In this document: piece after piece, positions 8,677 to 16,068 of the stretch
Layout of the letters: each line of letters starts with the position of its first letter
Numbering within the stretch: position 1 is the stretch's first letter
Position numbers and translations under genes: made by a program
The notes under the pieces: model-generated
Seen by the model: the letters and a program-made list of their open reading frames with translations, nothing else
The model's database searches: none
Told to the model about the DNA's origin: nothing
NCBI RefSeq assembly: GCF_000172175.1
Contig: NZ_ABJL02000008.1
Location: forward strand, 310,001-374,000
Direction of reading: 5' to 3'
Origin: Bacteroides intestinalis DSM 17393
Lineage (GTDB): Bacteria > Bacteroidota > Bacteroidia > Bacteroidales > Bacteroidaceae
Length of the DNA: 64,000 bases

Positions 8677-9981
8677 TTATTTTACAATAGTCTTTAACAA
8701 GTCAAAATTCTGTTTAATAAGTGCTTTTATTTCCTTATTTCTATCAATAAGCATACGTCTAATACCCTTTCTATTTTCATATACCTCAAATGCTTTAGAT
8801 ATCATATCACTAAAAGAATGTGGGTCTGCTACATACCTTTCAACATTAGCCACTTGTGCAAATCCTCGTAATTTATGCGCTTTAGGCTCATGACCATAAT
8901 CAATAATCATAGTTGGTACAGATTGAGAAAGACCAGCAACTGCAGCATGAACTCTTCCAGAAATAAGCATATCAAACTGACCAATAATCGCTTTTGTTTC
9001 TGCTGGAGTATAAATTCCATTAAATAAATAAACTCGATCTGCTATTGCTGTTTTGGTTAATAGTTCATATATTCTTTTTATAAGGGGATAATCGCGCCCT
9101 TTTGTTAACTCGAATTCAGCAGGAGGAACCTGGAAACCATTTGAGTGAGACATCAAACAAACATCAACATTAAATTTTTCAACCATTTGCTTTATCATTT
9201 TTATGTAACCATCAAATTCCTGATCTTCCCAATTCTCTCTGCTAAATGGCCCCTTGAGTAAATTCCACCCACATAGCACAAAACCGATAACAGGTTTCTG
9301 TTTATTCGCTAATGGTGTACCTTCTATATATTGCTGTATTTGGGCTAATGTAGCAGGTTCAAATTCAAACGCTGGACATGCCAGACTATATACATTGGAA
9401 ACGTCAAATCCAAAATCACTCAATACAGATTTACTAATTTCCTCTCTATTAGTTACAAGAGCAAAGTTATTAAAGACCAGATGTGCAAAGTCCAAAGTAG
9501 AGTCTCTATTAAAAGGACCAGGAGAACCTGCTAACATAGCAGTAGGCTTACCTAATAATTGTGCACATCGTTCTTTCAACAGACCTATTAAAAACCTATT
9601 GGAACCTACTAAATCTGCATTTTGTCCCCATATATCTCCTGAAAAATCTATAACCAAATCAGAGCTCAAAACATCTTCTATATAAGGAGTGGTATCTATC
9701 AATGTACCTGTCTGCTCATATACACTTGCTATAGCATATTCTTTATATGCTAATGGCAAATCTTTCTCTGTCCATGAGTAATATTCATCCATCGGAACAG
9801 AAGTTATTTGCTCCTTACTTTGAAATTCATCTGACATCTGAAATGTTGTCTGTATTGCTGCATGAGGGAATACACGGTGAAGTTCTCTGAAAAAAGGTTC
9901 AATGATATAATAATTACCAATATTACCAAACTCCAATCTACCCCAATGCAAGGTTCCTTGCCCAATCACTAAAATTTTCAT
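8677..9981 (-). CDS. polysaccharide pyruvyl transferase family protein
   Basis: A 434-residue protein resembling PF04230. It opens MKILVIGQGTLHWGRLEFGNIGNYYI. Family-like features are DLVIDFSGDIWG, PTAMLAGSPGPF, the repeated GT-B-like core, and FDMLISGRVHAAVAGLSQSVPTMIIDYGHEPKAHKLRGF, the CsaB-like donor-site region with the conserved SxRxHA pattern. Members transfer pyruvate from phosphoenolpyruvate to a sugar as a ketal, giving the capsule negative charge. Only 2 bp separate it from the ATP-grasp gene, so the DegT, ATP-grasp and pyruvyl transferase genes are tightly coupled. A 145-bp gap without recognisable features follows it before the GNAT-GT2 gene. Confidence 0.85.
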   Translation of the reverse strand: MKILVIGQGTLHWGRLEFGNIGNYYIIEPFFRELHRVFPHAAIQTTFQMSDEFQSKEQITSVPMDEYYSWTEKDLPLAYKEYAIASVYEQTGTLIDTTPYIEDVLSSDLVIDFSGDIWGQNADLVGSNRFLIGLLKERCAQLLGKPTAMLAGSPGPFNRDSTLDFAHLVFNNFALVTNREEISKSVLSDFGFDVSNVYSLACPAFEFEPATLAQIQQYIEGTPLANKQKPVIGFVLCGWNLLKGPFSRENWEDQEFDGYIKMIKQMVEKFNVDVCLMSHSNGFQVPPAEFELTKGRDYPLIKRIYELLTKTAIADRVYLFNGIYTPAETKAIIGQFDMLISGRVHAAVAGLSQSVPTMIIDYGHEPKAHKLRGFAQVANVERYVADPHSFSDMISKAFEVYENRKGIRRMLIDRNKEIKALIKQNFDLLKTIVK

Positions 9982-9983
9982 AT

Positions 9984-11192
9984 TTATTGTTTTATATCAA
10001 TTAACACTTTCATATTTATTTCGTTCATAGCTTTATCTAATGCTGATTTACTGGGAAATTTCATTACAATTGTTCCAATAGAATTATTAGCACATTGAAA
10101 CGAAGATATATTATCCCCTCTATTCAACCATAAATCAGTCTCTACAACATAATCGTTTAAATCCGGTGCAATCCTTATCTGCTCAAAAAATCCCGATGTA
10201 TTTGAATGAAGAATAAATTCTGCCCAATGCCCCTTATATGACCATTGAGATATTTGTCCTATATCATCACCAATTGCTGCACTCACTGCATTCTCTATGA
10301 GATCTATATTTGTAGCATATCTAAGCATCTCAGATAATCTATTCCCTCCTCCTCGCGGTGAAACCTCCATTATATATCCCTTCCCATCTACACCAATTCT
10401 TGTCTCAACATTGTAGATAGAAGTTTTCATATGCAATAATGTAAGTAACCGTTGAAGTTCTGAAGTAAGTTCAGACTCTTGTTCCAACGTCATCGTAGAT
10501 GGCCAGCTAAATGCAGAAGGTGTATAAGGATTAGAAGCTGAGTCATCAAATCTTTGTGCAGAAAATGAAACAAAACTCAATTCTCCATTAATAGAAAAAC
10601 AATCTGAATCCGAAGAACATCCTTGTTTTTCAATGAATTCTTCTACTATTACTTTCCCCGATATTGAATACTCTTTTGCATAATAAAATGCTTGTTCAAA
10701 ACACTCAATTTCATCAACTCTTGAAACACCTTTACTCCCTGCTGAATCAGTAGGCTTTACTATAATTGGAAAATTAAAGGCATTCACATCTACTTTTGCA
10801 TCCTTATAATCCACATACGCTCTTGCCTGCGGGACATTGAACCCATGTTCTGCAAGAAACTTTCTAAAGCGATCTTTATTTTGGAGGATACAAATAGATT
10901 CATAGGGGCCTGCCTGTGGTAAATTCATTTGTTCTGCTACATACGCAGCAGTAGTTACTCCTGGATCAACCGCAAAAGACATAATTCCGTCTATTTGTTT
11001 TTCTCTTGCAACAGCCAAAACCGCTTCTCTGTCTATAATACTAACATTACAGTACTCATCAGAATATTTGTGTGCTATATTATGCGGAAGATAATCACAA
11101 GTTATAACATAATGTCCCAGCTTATGGGCAACATCTATTACCGGAAGTAGATATCTAAGTCCTCCAAGAAGCATTATTCTTTTCTGTTTCAT
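9984..11192 (-). CDS. ATP-grasp enzyme (carboxylate-amine ligase type)
   Basis: A 402-residue ATP-grasp protein. The N-terminal pre-ATP-grasp Rossmann part is MLLGGLRYLLPVIDVAHKLG. The ATP-grasp core follows with NKDRFRKFLAEHGFNVPQAR, FPIIVKPTDSAGSKGVSRVDEI (phosphate-binding loop) and VETRIGVDGKGYIMEVSPRGGGNRLSEML (metal-binding Glu/Asn region). Such enzymes join a carboxylate to an amine via an acylphosphate. Placed directly after a DegT aminotransferase (ATGA overlap at 11189-11192), it may attach an amino acid or other acid to an aminosugar in the capsule. That substrate assignment is inference from context. Carbamoyl-phosphate-synthase-like or biotin-carboxylase-like functions are less likely given the length and neighbours. 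Confidence 0.85.
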   Translation of the reverse strand: MKQKRIMLLGGLRYLLPVIDVAHKLGHYVITCDYLPHNIAHKYSDEYCNVSIIDREAVLAVAREKQIDGIMSFAVDPGVTTAAYVAEQMNLPQAGPYESICILQNKDRFRKFLAEHGFNVPQARAYVDYKDAKVDVNAFNFPIIVKPTDSAGSKGVSRVDEIECFEQAFYYAKEYSISGKVIVEEFIEKQGCSSDSDCFSINGELSFVSFSAQRFDDSASNPYTPSAFSWPSTMTLEQESELTSELQRLLTLLHMKTSIYNVETRIGVDGKGYIMEVSPRGGGNRLSEMLRYATNIDLIENAVSAAIGDDIGQISQWSYKGHWAEFILHSNTSGFFEQIRIAPDLNDYVVETDLWLNRGDNISSFQCANNSIGTIVMKFPSKSALDKAMNEINMKVLIDIKQ

Positions 11193-12298
11193 TTCACTAT
11201 AAGGTTAAGTATCCTCTCAATATCCTTCCTATTAAGTCCGTAATATATTGGGAGACATATAACAGAATTCGCCATCTTCATTGCATTCGAAAGTTTTTGA
11301 GGAGATGAACTTTCCAATCCCTTATAAGTAGAAAATTCACTTATCAACGGATAGAAATATCGCCTGCCTAGCACATTCTGCTCTTTCATCTTAAAATAAA
11401 GTTCGTCACGGGTCATGCCATACTTTTCAGCATCCACGAAAATCGGGAAATAAGAATAGTTGTGACGTACACCCGGCATATCTTCCATAAAACTGATACC
11501 CTCAACATCTTTCAATGCTTCCCGATACTTGACAGCAACCTGACGCCTGGATTCAATAGCCGCATCCACTTGCTTTAAATTAAGCAAGCCATAAGCAGAA
11601 CGAACCTCGTCCATTTTCCCATTAATACCAGGAGCAACTATTTCTGTCTCTCCCGCAAAACCGAAATTCTTCAAATAATCAATACGCTTTTTTGTCTTTT
11701 CATCATGACAGATTAGCGCACCTCCCTCTATAGTATTATAAACTTTCGTAGCATGAAAGCTCAATGTTGACATATCTCCTGCGTTTAGGATTGACTTTCC
11801 ATTTACCTCCACCCCAAAGGCATGGGCAGCATCATAAATCACCTTCAGTCCATATTTATCGGCTATCTCCTGAATGCGTTCCGTATCACAAGGTTTTCCA
11901 TAAACATGTACAGGCATAATAGCTGTAGTCTTTGGGGTAATTGCTGCTTCTATCTTATCGGGATCAATATTGCAAGTTTCGGGGTCAATGTCAACAAACA
12001 CAGGTTTTATGCCATTCCACCACAAAGAATGGGTAGTAGCTACAAAACTATAAGGAGTCGTGATTACTTCTCCCGTTATACGTAACGCCTGGAGTGCACA
12101 CATCAAAGGTAACGTACCGTTAGTAAAAAGACTGATATAAGGTACTTTTAAATATTCACACAACGCCTTCTCTAATTCCTGATGATAATGACCATTATTG
12201 GTCAGCCACTTGCGATTCCAGATGTCTTGCAGATAAGGAATGAAATCGTCCAGTGAAGGAAGTAATGGAGAAGTAACCGTAATTACTTTATTTTCCAT
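11189..12298 (-). CDS. DegT/DnrJ/EryC1/StrS sugar aminotransferase
   Basis: A 369-residue PLP-dependent sugar aminotransferase (PF01041). Visible landmarks are FTNGTLPLMCALQAL (cofactor phosphate binding), FVDIDPETCNIDPDKIEAAI, IYDAAHAFG and LSFHATKVYNTIEGG, where the Lys of ATK is the Schiff-base residue. The family converts nucleotide keto-sugars to aminosugars. With GDP-4-keto-6-deoxymannose available from gmd, a GDP-perosamine-like product is one possibility. A UDP-keto sugar made elsewhere is another, and sequence alone does not decide. The stop overlaps the start of the ATP-grasp gene. It follows the flippase by 29 bp and is less AT-rich than the genes downstream. Confidence 0.93.
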   Translation of the reverse strand: MENKVITVTSPLLPSLDDFIPYLQDIWNRKWLTNNGHYHQELEKALCEYLKVPYISLFTNGTLPLMCALQALRITGEVITTPYSFVATTHSLWWNGIKPVFVDIDPETCNIDPDKIEAAITPKTTAIMPVHVYGKPCDTERIQEIADKYGLKVIYDAAHAFGVEVNGKSILNAGDMSTLSFHATKVYNTIEGGALICHDEKTKKRIDYLKNFGFAGETEIVAPGINGKMDEVRSAYGLLNLKQVDAAIESRRQVAVKYREALKDVEGISFMEDMPGVRHNYSYFPIFVDAEKYGMTRDELYFKMKEQNVLGRRYFYPLISEFSTYKGLESSSPQKLSNAMKMANSVICLPIYYGLNRKDIERILNLIVK

Positions 12299-12327
12299 CT
12301 TACTACAATTAATTTGTTTTTGATTTT

Positions 12328-13773
12328 CTACTTACGTCTGAGCGCAGAAAGCACCAACTGCTTGATCTCAAGATATTCGTCAAGATGCAGTTTCTCATAA
12401 ATAATTAAAGCTAAGAATACTCCTACCGAAATCTGAATGAACAATAATGCATAAACAGGAATATTCCAATGAGAAAGTCCCCACATGACAAATGCTACCA
12501 CTAAAGAAACTACAAAAGTGGGAAGTATGTCTTTTATCTGTTTTCCTGTCGGATAATCTATTAAGCTTGCCGAATAATAGCTATTCAGAAAATAAGCTAT
12601 AAACGAAGTTATCACACTTCCCCAAAGCATATATTCAATACCGCAAAAGATACCAATAACAATGGGACCAACAGCTATTATTTTCTTTATAATTTCTAAC
12701 TTCAAGAATAGGTCCGAACGTCCTTTCACCTGAAGAATATTCAGATTTATGGCATGAAGAGGATAAAGCATGCCGCTAAAACAGATGATTTGCAAAAAGT
12801 AAACGGCAGGCAACCACTTTTCGCCTATCAAGATAATAATCAAAGGTTTCGCTACAGCAGCCAATCCCAACATGCAGGCAAAGGTTATCAGCATGGTAAT
12901 CTTTATCACCTTCCGATAAGCTTCACGCAAGCGTTCCGGCTCCTCCTGAATAGAACTTAAAACCGGATAACTGACACGTTGGACAACGGTGGTCAAATTA
13001 CTGGAAAATATCGTATTGAATTGCTCGGCACGGGTATATTGGCCCAATTGCGCAGAAGTATAGAAACGCCCGATGATGATATAATAGATATTTTTATAAA
13101 TAGTGTCCAACAAGCCCGAGAGTAATAGTTTGGATCCAAAACCAAAGAGTTCTTTAAAACTCTTCGTAGAGAATTCCCATACCGGATGCCATTTGCTATA
13201 TATCCATAAAAATAGTGTATTCAGAAATTGACGGGAAAGTTGCTGACCAACCAAACTCCACACCCCCATACCTCCTAATGCCATTCCTATTCCAATAACT
13301 CCACTACTGATAGAGGAAATCAGAGAGACTTTTGTTTGTGTCTTGAAATCTACCTCCCTCACAAATTGGGTGCGGGGGATGATGGCAAGTGCATTGATAA
13401 TCAACACCCACCCTATAACTCTTGTAACTTCTACCAGGATGGGTTCTTTGAAAAATACACTAATGGCCGGAGAAGCAAAATACAAAAGCACATAAACAAG
13501 AATACTGACAGTCAGATTAAAATAGAAAACAGTATTATAATCAACTCGTTTTACGTGTACTTTCCGGATAAGTGCATTGGAAAAACCACTGTCAATAATG
13601 GAAGTGGAAACAGCTATAAATATAGCTATCATTGCCATTACGCCATATTCCGCAGGAGTCAATAAACGAGCAAGCACTAATCCCACCAAAAAGGCGATAC
13701 CGGAACTGGCTATGTTATCAATAAAGCTCCATCCAACACCACGGACAGTTTTATGTCTTAACGTATCAGACAA
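12328..13773 (-). CDS. wzx: lipid-linked oligosaccharide flippase (Wzx/MATE-like)
   Basis: A 481-residue membrane protein with about 12-14 hydrophobic segments. It starts MSDTLRHKTVRGVGWSFIDNIASSGIAFLVGLVLARLLTPAEYGVMAMIAIFIAV, the standard opening of the polysaccharide biosynthesis/WzxC group (PF13440). ARAEQF and FMARL-like family regions recur at TRAEQFNTIFSSNLTTVVQRVSYPVLS. It should move undecaprenyl-linked capsule repeats across the inner membrane for polymerisation by the Wzy-like protein. It is the first biosynthetic gene after upxZ, 11 bp downstream, the usual order in Bacteroides capsule operons. Confidence 0.93.
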   Translation of the reverse strand: MSDTLRHKTVRGVGWSFIDNIASSGIAFLVGLVLARLLTPAEYGVMAMIAIFIAVSTSIIDSGFSNALIRKVHVKRVDYNTVFYFNLTVSILVYVLLYFASPAISVFFKEPILVEVTRVIGWVLIINALAIIPRTQFVREVDFKTQTKVSLISSISSGVIGIGMALGGMGVWSLVGQQLSRQFLNTLFLWIYSKWHPVWEFSTKSFKELFGFGSKLLLSGLLDTIYKNIYYIIIGRFYTSAQLGQYTRAEQFNTIFSSNLTTVVQRVSYPVLSSIQEEPERLREAYRKVIKITMLITFACMLGLAAVAKPLIIILIGEKWLPAVYFLQIICFSGMLYPLHAINLNILQVKGRSDLFLKLEIIKKIIAVGPIVIGIFCGIEYMLWGSVITSFIAYFLNSYYSASLIDYPTGKQIKDILPTFVVSLVVAFVMWGLSHWNIPVYALLFIQISVGVFLALIIYEKLHLDEYLEIKQLVLSALRRK

Positions 13774-13784
13774 ATCTTCTAATC

Positions 13785-14270
13785 TTACTCTTCTATCTCC
13801 TCAAACGGATAAGGATTATCCGCAATATTTTTCAACTCTTCTATGATTTCTGTTTGTTCAGAATTCAAAGTTGCCTTGTCCCAACCATCAATAATGCCAT
13901 AGGCCTCTTGAAGCAAGGATTCTTCATAAATCTCCCCATAACAAAAAGCCAGCAAACGGACTTTTAGCAAAGAAGGGGGAAGCTGTTTCAAAATATTGCA
14001 GATGCGGTCTAAAACAGCTTGTTTCTTTTCTCTTTTATCTCCATTGTCGTAGATGGTGGCATTATAGCCCATCAGAAGAGCTAAACAAAGGTTGGCTTCT
14101 TCTTCGATACCGGAACTTTTTGCGGCAAAAAGAGAATCCGATTCTACAAGAACCTCCTTGTTCAGTCGAGTAAAATCATCTGAATAGATGGGTTCACCAT
14201 CCATGCCAAGATACATAAGCTTATGAGCCAAATGCTGAAGCTCACGAGCACAAGAAAGCAGATCATTCAT
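13785..14270 (-). CDS. upxZ: UpxZ-family inhibitor of heterologous capsule antitermination
   Basis: A 161-residue acidic, mostly helical protein (MNDLLSCARELQHLAHKLMYLGMDGEPIYSDDFTRLN). Identification rests on sequence similarity to the UpxZ family and on position as the second gene of a capsule operon, directly after upxY. In Bacteroides fragilis, UpxZ proteins block the antiterminators of other capsule loci, so that one capsule predominates. This is established for that species and inferred here. The last codons EEIEE end 11 bp before wzx. There is no signal peptide or membrane segment, so it acts in the cytoplasm. Confidence 0.85.
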   Translation of the reverse strand: MNDLLSCARELQHLAHKLMYLGMDGEPIYSDDFTRLNKEVLVESDSLFAAKSSGIEEEANLCLALLMGYNATIYDNGDKREKKQAVLDRICNILKQLPPSLLKVRLLAFCYGEIYEESLLQEAYGIIDGWDKATLNSEQTEIIEELKNIADNPYPFEEIEE

Positions 14271-14298
14271 TGAAATATGAGTATGATATGATTAAATA

Positions 14299-14838
14299 TT
14301 ATTTTATTATCTTCAGATAGGATTTTGGTACTTTTACACTGGCTGTCAAAATACCATTAATACGAATAACGACGTATGTCTTATTGGCTTCTGTAGCAAT
14401 TTCTCCTTCAATACCACGAAAATCGCCTTTAACGACCTTGACTTTATTCCCTATTGTGAGAGGTTCATTGTCAAAGCTGACACCGTCCGGATTCAAATCC
14501 ATGACAAACATGAAATCCTTCATCTGTTTGTCGGGAACGACAAGCATGGAGTGAGTGAAAAGATCCTTCATATAGAAAAGCTGTACACCATAAACATTAG
14601 AAATGTCACAGGCTGTTTGCTTGGTGGCACAAACGAAAATCAAATTGCGGATAACAGGGACTACACTACGCTTCCGACGGTGTTTCAACTGAGATATTAC
14701 AATTTTAGTCGGCAGATAATAGTCAATATCCAAATTTTCGTTTGATTTCAGCTTCTCAAGAAACTTGCCGATTGCAAATTCTTGCTTATCACGTGTACGA
14801 GCTGCAAACCAATATTTCTGAGTTTCAACCACTTGCAA
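14299..14838 (-). CDS. upxY: UpxY-family transcription antiterminator (NusG-like)
   Basis: A 179-residue NusG paralogue. The N-terminal NGN-like domain starts KYWFAARTRDKQEFAIGKFLEKL, and a KOW motif lies near the C-terminus (NKVKVVKGDFRGIEGEIA). In Bacteroides capsule operons UpxY is the first gene. It lets RNA polymerase read through termination in the operon's own 5' leader. Here the leader would be the stretch upstream of 14838, between the start codon and the invertible promoter. It contains a hairpin (14882-14914). Followed by upxZ after 28 bp. No alternative minus-strand promoter is visible between the gene and the inverted repeats, so its expression should depend on promoter inversion. 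Confidence 0.93.
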   Translation of the reverse strand: MQVVETQKYWFAARTRDKQEFAIGKFLEKLKSNENLDIDYYLPTKIVISQLKHRRKRSVVPVIRNLIFVCATKQTACDISNVYGVQLFYMKDLFTHSMLVVPDKQMKDFMFVMDLNPDGVSFDNEPLTIGNKVKVVKGDFRGIEGEIATEANKTYVVIRINGILTASVKVPKSYLKIIK

Positions 14839-14881
14839 TAAATAAAATCGAGGATATTACTTTAGGTATGGATACGCTTCG

Positions 14882-14914
14882 CGGCTTGAGCAAGACATTT
14901 CCTCTTTCAAGCCG
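14882..14914 (-). promoter_or_regulatory. hairpin in the predicted upxY leader
   Basis: Perfect 8-bp arms CGGCTTGA (14882-14889) and TCAAGCCG (14907-14914) with a 17-nt loop lie 44-76 bp upstream of upxY. In the ON state this would fall in the leader RNA where UpxY is expected to act. A second small inverted pair, AAGACG/CGTCTT, spans 14955-14986 next to the left inverted repeat. A regulatory role is inferred from position only. Confidence 0.5.
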
Positions 14915-14984
14915 AAATAGATAAATCAAGTCGTTATCTACTTTTAATATATTGAAGACGAATGGATTAATAAAGAAAAACGTC

Positions 14985-15002
14985 TTTTAATCGTTCGTTT
15001 AA
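14985..15002. repeat. left inverted repeat of the invertible promoter
   Basis: TTTTAATCGTTCGTTTAA, exact reverse complement of 15189-15206. Pairing stops at both ends: 14984 C against 15207 A, and 15003 A against 15188 A. The recombination site is therefore sharply bounded. Confidence 0.9.
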
Positions 15003-15150
15003 AAGATGGCATTTTAACCTGTATCTTCCCTAAGATTCTTTCGATAAAAAAACAAGTTTAAAATCACAATTTTATTTCAGGGATAACTCACTATGGATTA
15101 GTAACATATGACATTTATTAAAGAGAAAATCGATTTTATCTATCAGAATA

Positions 15151-15182
15151 TTTTGTTATTTCATTTCAAGGCATTATCTTTG
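15151..15182 (+). promoter_or_regulatory. Bacteroides-type promoter inside the invertible segment
   Basis: The -33 element TTTTG (15151-15155), a 19-bp spacer and the -7 element TATCTTTG (15175-15182) match the Bacteroides sigma-ABfr consensus. As assembled it reads rightward, into the region before the small gene at 15574/15594, not toward the capsule genes. No matching promoter is seen on the minus strand of the segment. Confidence 0.88.
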
Positions 15183-15188
15183 CGCATA

Positions 15189-15206
15189 TTAAACGAACGA
15201 TTAAAA
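15189..15206. repeat. right inverted repeat of the invertible promoter
   Basis: TTAAACGAACGATTAAAA, exact reverse complement of the left repeat. The promoter's predicted transcription start (about 15189) falls at its inner edge. Confidence 0.9.
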
Positions 15207-15573
15207 AACACCCCACATCCATTACAATTTTTCTTGAAACATCAGCTTTCATTCCGTTTCATGTATCTATTTCAACTATCGCAACCTCATCCCGACAGTT
15301 TCCTAACATCATATTTCTCTTTTATAATAATGTACGCACGTATACATACGCACAGGCGCGTATTTCCCTACTTTTTCTTTAGACCTTGTTACACACACTT
15401 TATATTAATAGGTAGGTAGGGCTACCACCTATTACATCGTTTTGTGTATCACACACAGAACAGAAAAGTTTCATTTTTCTATACCATTATGACAGATTTC
15501 ACGAGAATAACCGTTAATTTTGCTTTCGAATGCAAATTTAAAATAAATTACTAACATCTAAAATTGTGGTTTT
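15207..15573. other. non-coding stretch right of the invertible promoter
   Basis: No convincing gene. It holds a hairpin TAATAGGT/ACCTATTA (15406-15413 and 15427-15434, with an inner GTAG/CTAC) but no T-run, so it is not an obvious terminator. A TAATTTTG box at 15515-15522 resembles a -7 element but lacks a good -33 partner. In the assembled orientation, RNA from the invertible promoter would cross this region. Confidence 0.6.
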
Positions 15574-15953
15574 ATGATTAAAAAAACACAATCTTGAGCA
15601 TTGAGCTCATAAGTAAAGATGCCTGCGGCATCGAGATCGAGAGAAAAGGAAACAGGATCGACATCCTGTTGGTTGAAAATGAACCGGTTGACCAGCAGGT
15701 CATAGTCAGGGCGGAAGAAAGAATAGAGTTCCTCACTCCCTGGATAAACATGCTTATCCATCATAAAAAAGAGGCGGGACTCAAAGGAACAAAGCATCTG
15801 GCAAGGAAGCTGTACCGCATGGCAAGGTTCGAAAAAGGAAAGCATGAGGAAGGATTTCTGACGTTGGAAAGCATTAATACCGAAATCATTAGCTTAAGGA
15901 AAGAAATCAGGGAAGAGAAAGCGGGAATGGAAAAGAAGAAGGAAAAGATGTAG
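15574..15953 (+). pseudogene. small hypothetical protein with a start-proximal poly-A frameshift
   Basis: From a TTG at 15594 there is a 119-residue ORF (SIELISKDACGIEIERKGNR...) ending in a Lys/Glu-rich helix, family unknown. A better N-terminus lies in another frame. ATG at 15574 reads MIKKTQS and stops; with one extra A in the 7-A run (15580-15586) the frame would read MIKKNTILSIELISK straight into the ORF. Either the gene is frameshifted (real or sequencing), or the A-run is a slippage switch, or translation starts at TTG. The ORF has an alternating-strand N-terminal half and a coiled-coil-like C-terminus. A terminator hairpin follows 17 bp after the stop. It lies in the cassette next to a VirE-like gene. 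Confidence 0.6.
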
Positions 15954-15969
15954 GAATTCAAAATTGTGC

Positions 15970-16002
15970 AAAAACGCCTTTTTCAACCGAAAAGGCGTTT
16001 TT
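15970..16002 (+). terminator. rho-independent-type terminator
   Basis: Arms AAAAACGCCTTTT (15970-15982) and AAAAGGCGTTTTT (15990-16002) form a 13-bp stem with a 7-nt loop, ending in a T-run. The stem is symmetrical enough to act in both directions. It also argues that the VirE-like gene starts downstream at 16069, not at the TTG inside the hairpin region. Confidence 0.8.
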
Positions 16003-16068
16003 GTCATTCCGGATATTATACCCTACTTCGCACCGCCAACAAGGCAGACTAAAACAACTAACAAAGAA

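Larger units (their letters stand above)
14985..15206. promoter_or_regulatory. invertible promoter segment of the capsule locus, shown in OFF orientation
   Basis: An 18-bp sequence TTTTAATCGTTCGTTTAA (14985-15002) has its exact reverse complement at 15189-15206, enclosing 186 bp. The enclosed DNA carries a strong Bacteroides promoter (15152-15182) on the plus strand, pointing away from the minus-strand capsule operon. Recombination between the repeats would place the -7 box at about 15009-15016 facing upxY, giving a leader of about 165 nt. Phase-variable capsule promoters of this design are established in B. fragilis, where a serine recombinase (Mpi) inverts most of them; the repeat cores there are of similar AACGAACG type. 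No recombinase gene lies in the window, so it would act in trans. Confidence 0.9.

Noticed and set aside
15108..15419. Plus-strand ORF of 103 codons right of the capsule promoter
   Set aside because: It spans the inverted repeat and promoter, would be broken by inversion, and the translation is composition-driven without recognisable motifs.
15964..16068. Upstream extension of the VirE-like protein
   Set aside because: It would start with TTG beside a terminator hairpin and translate the stem; the ATG at 16069 begins the recognisable domain.
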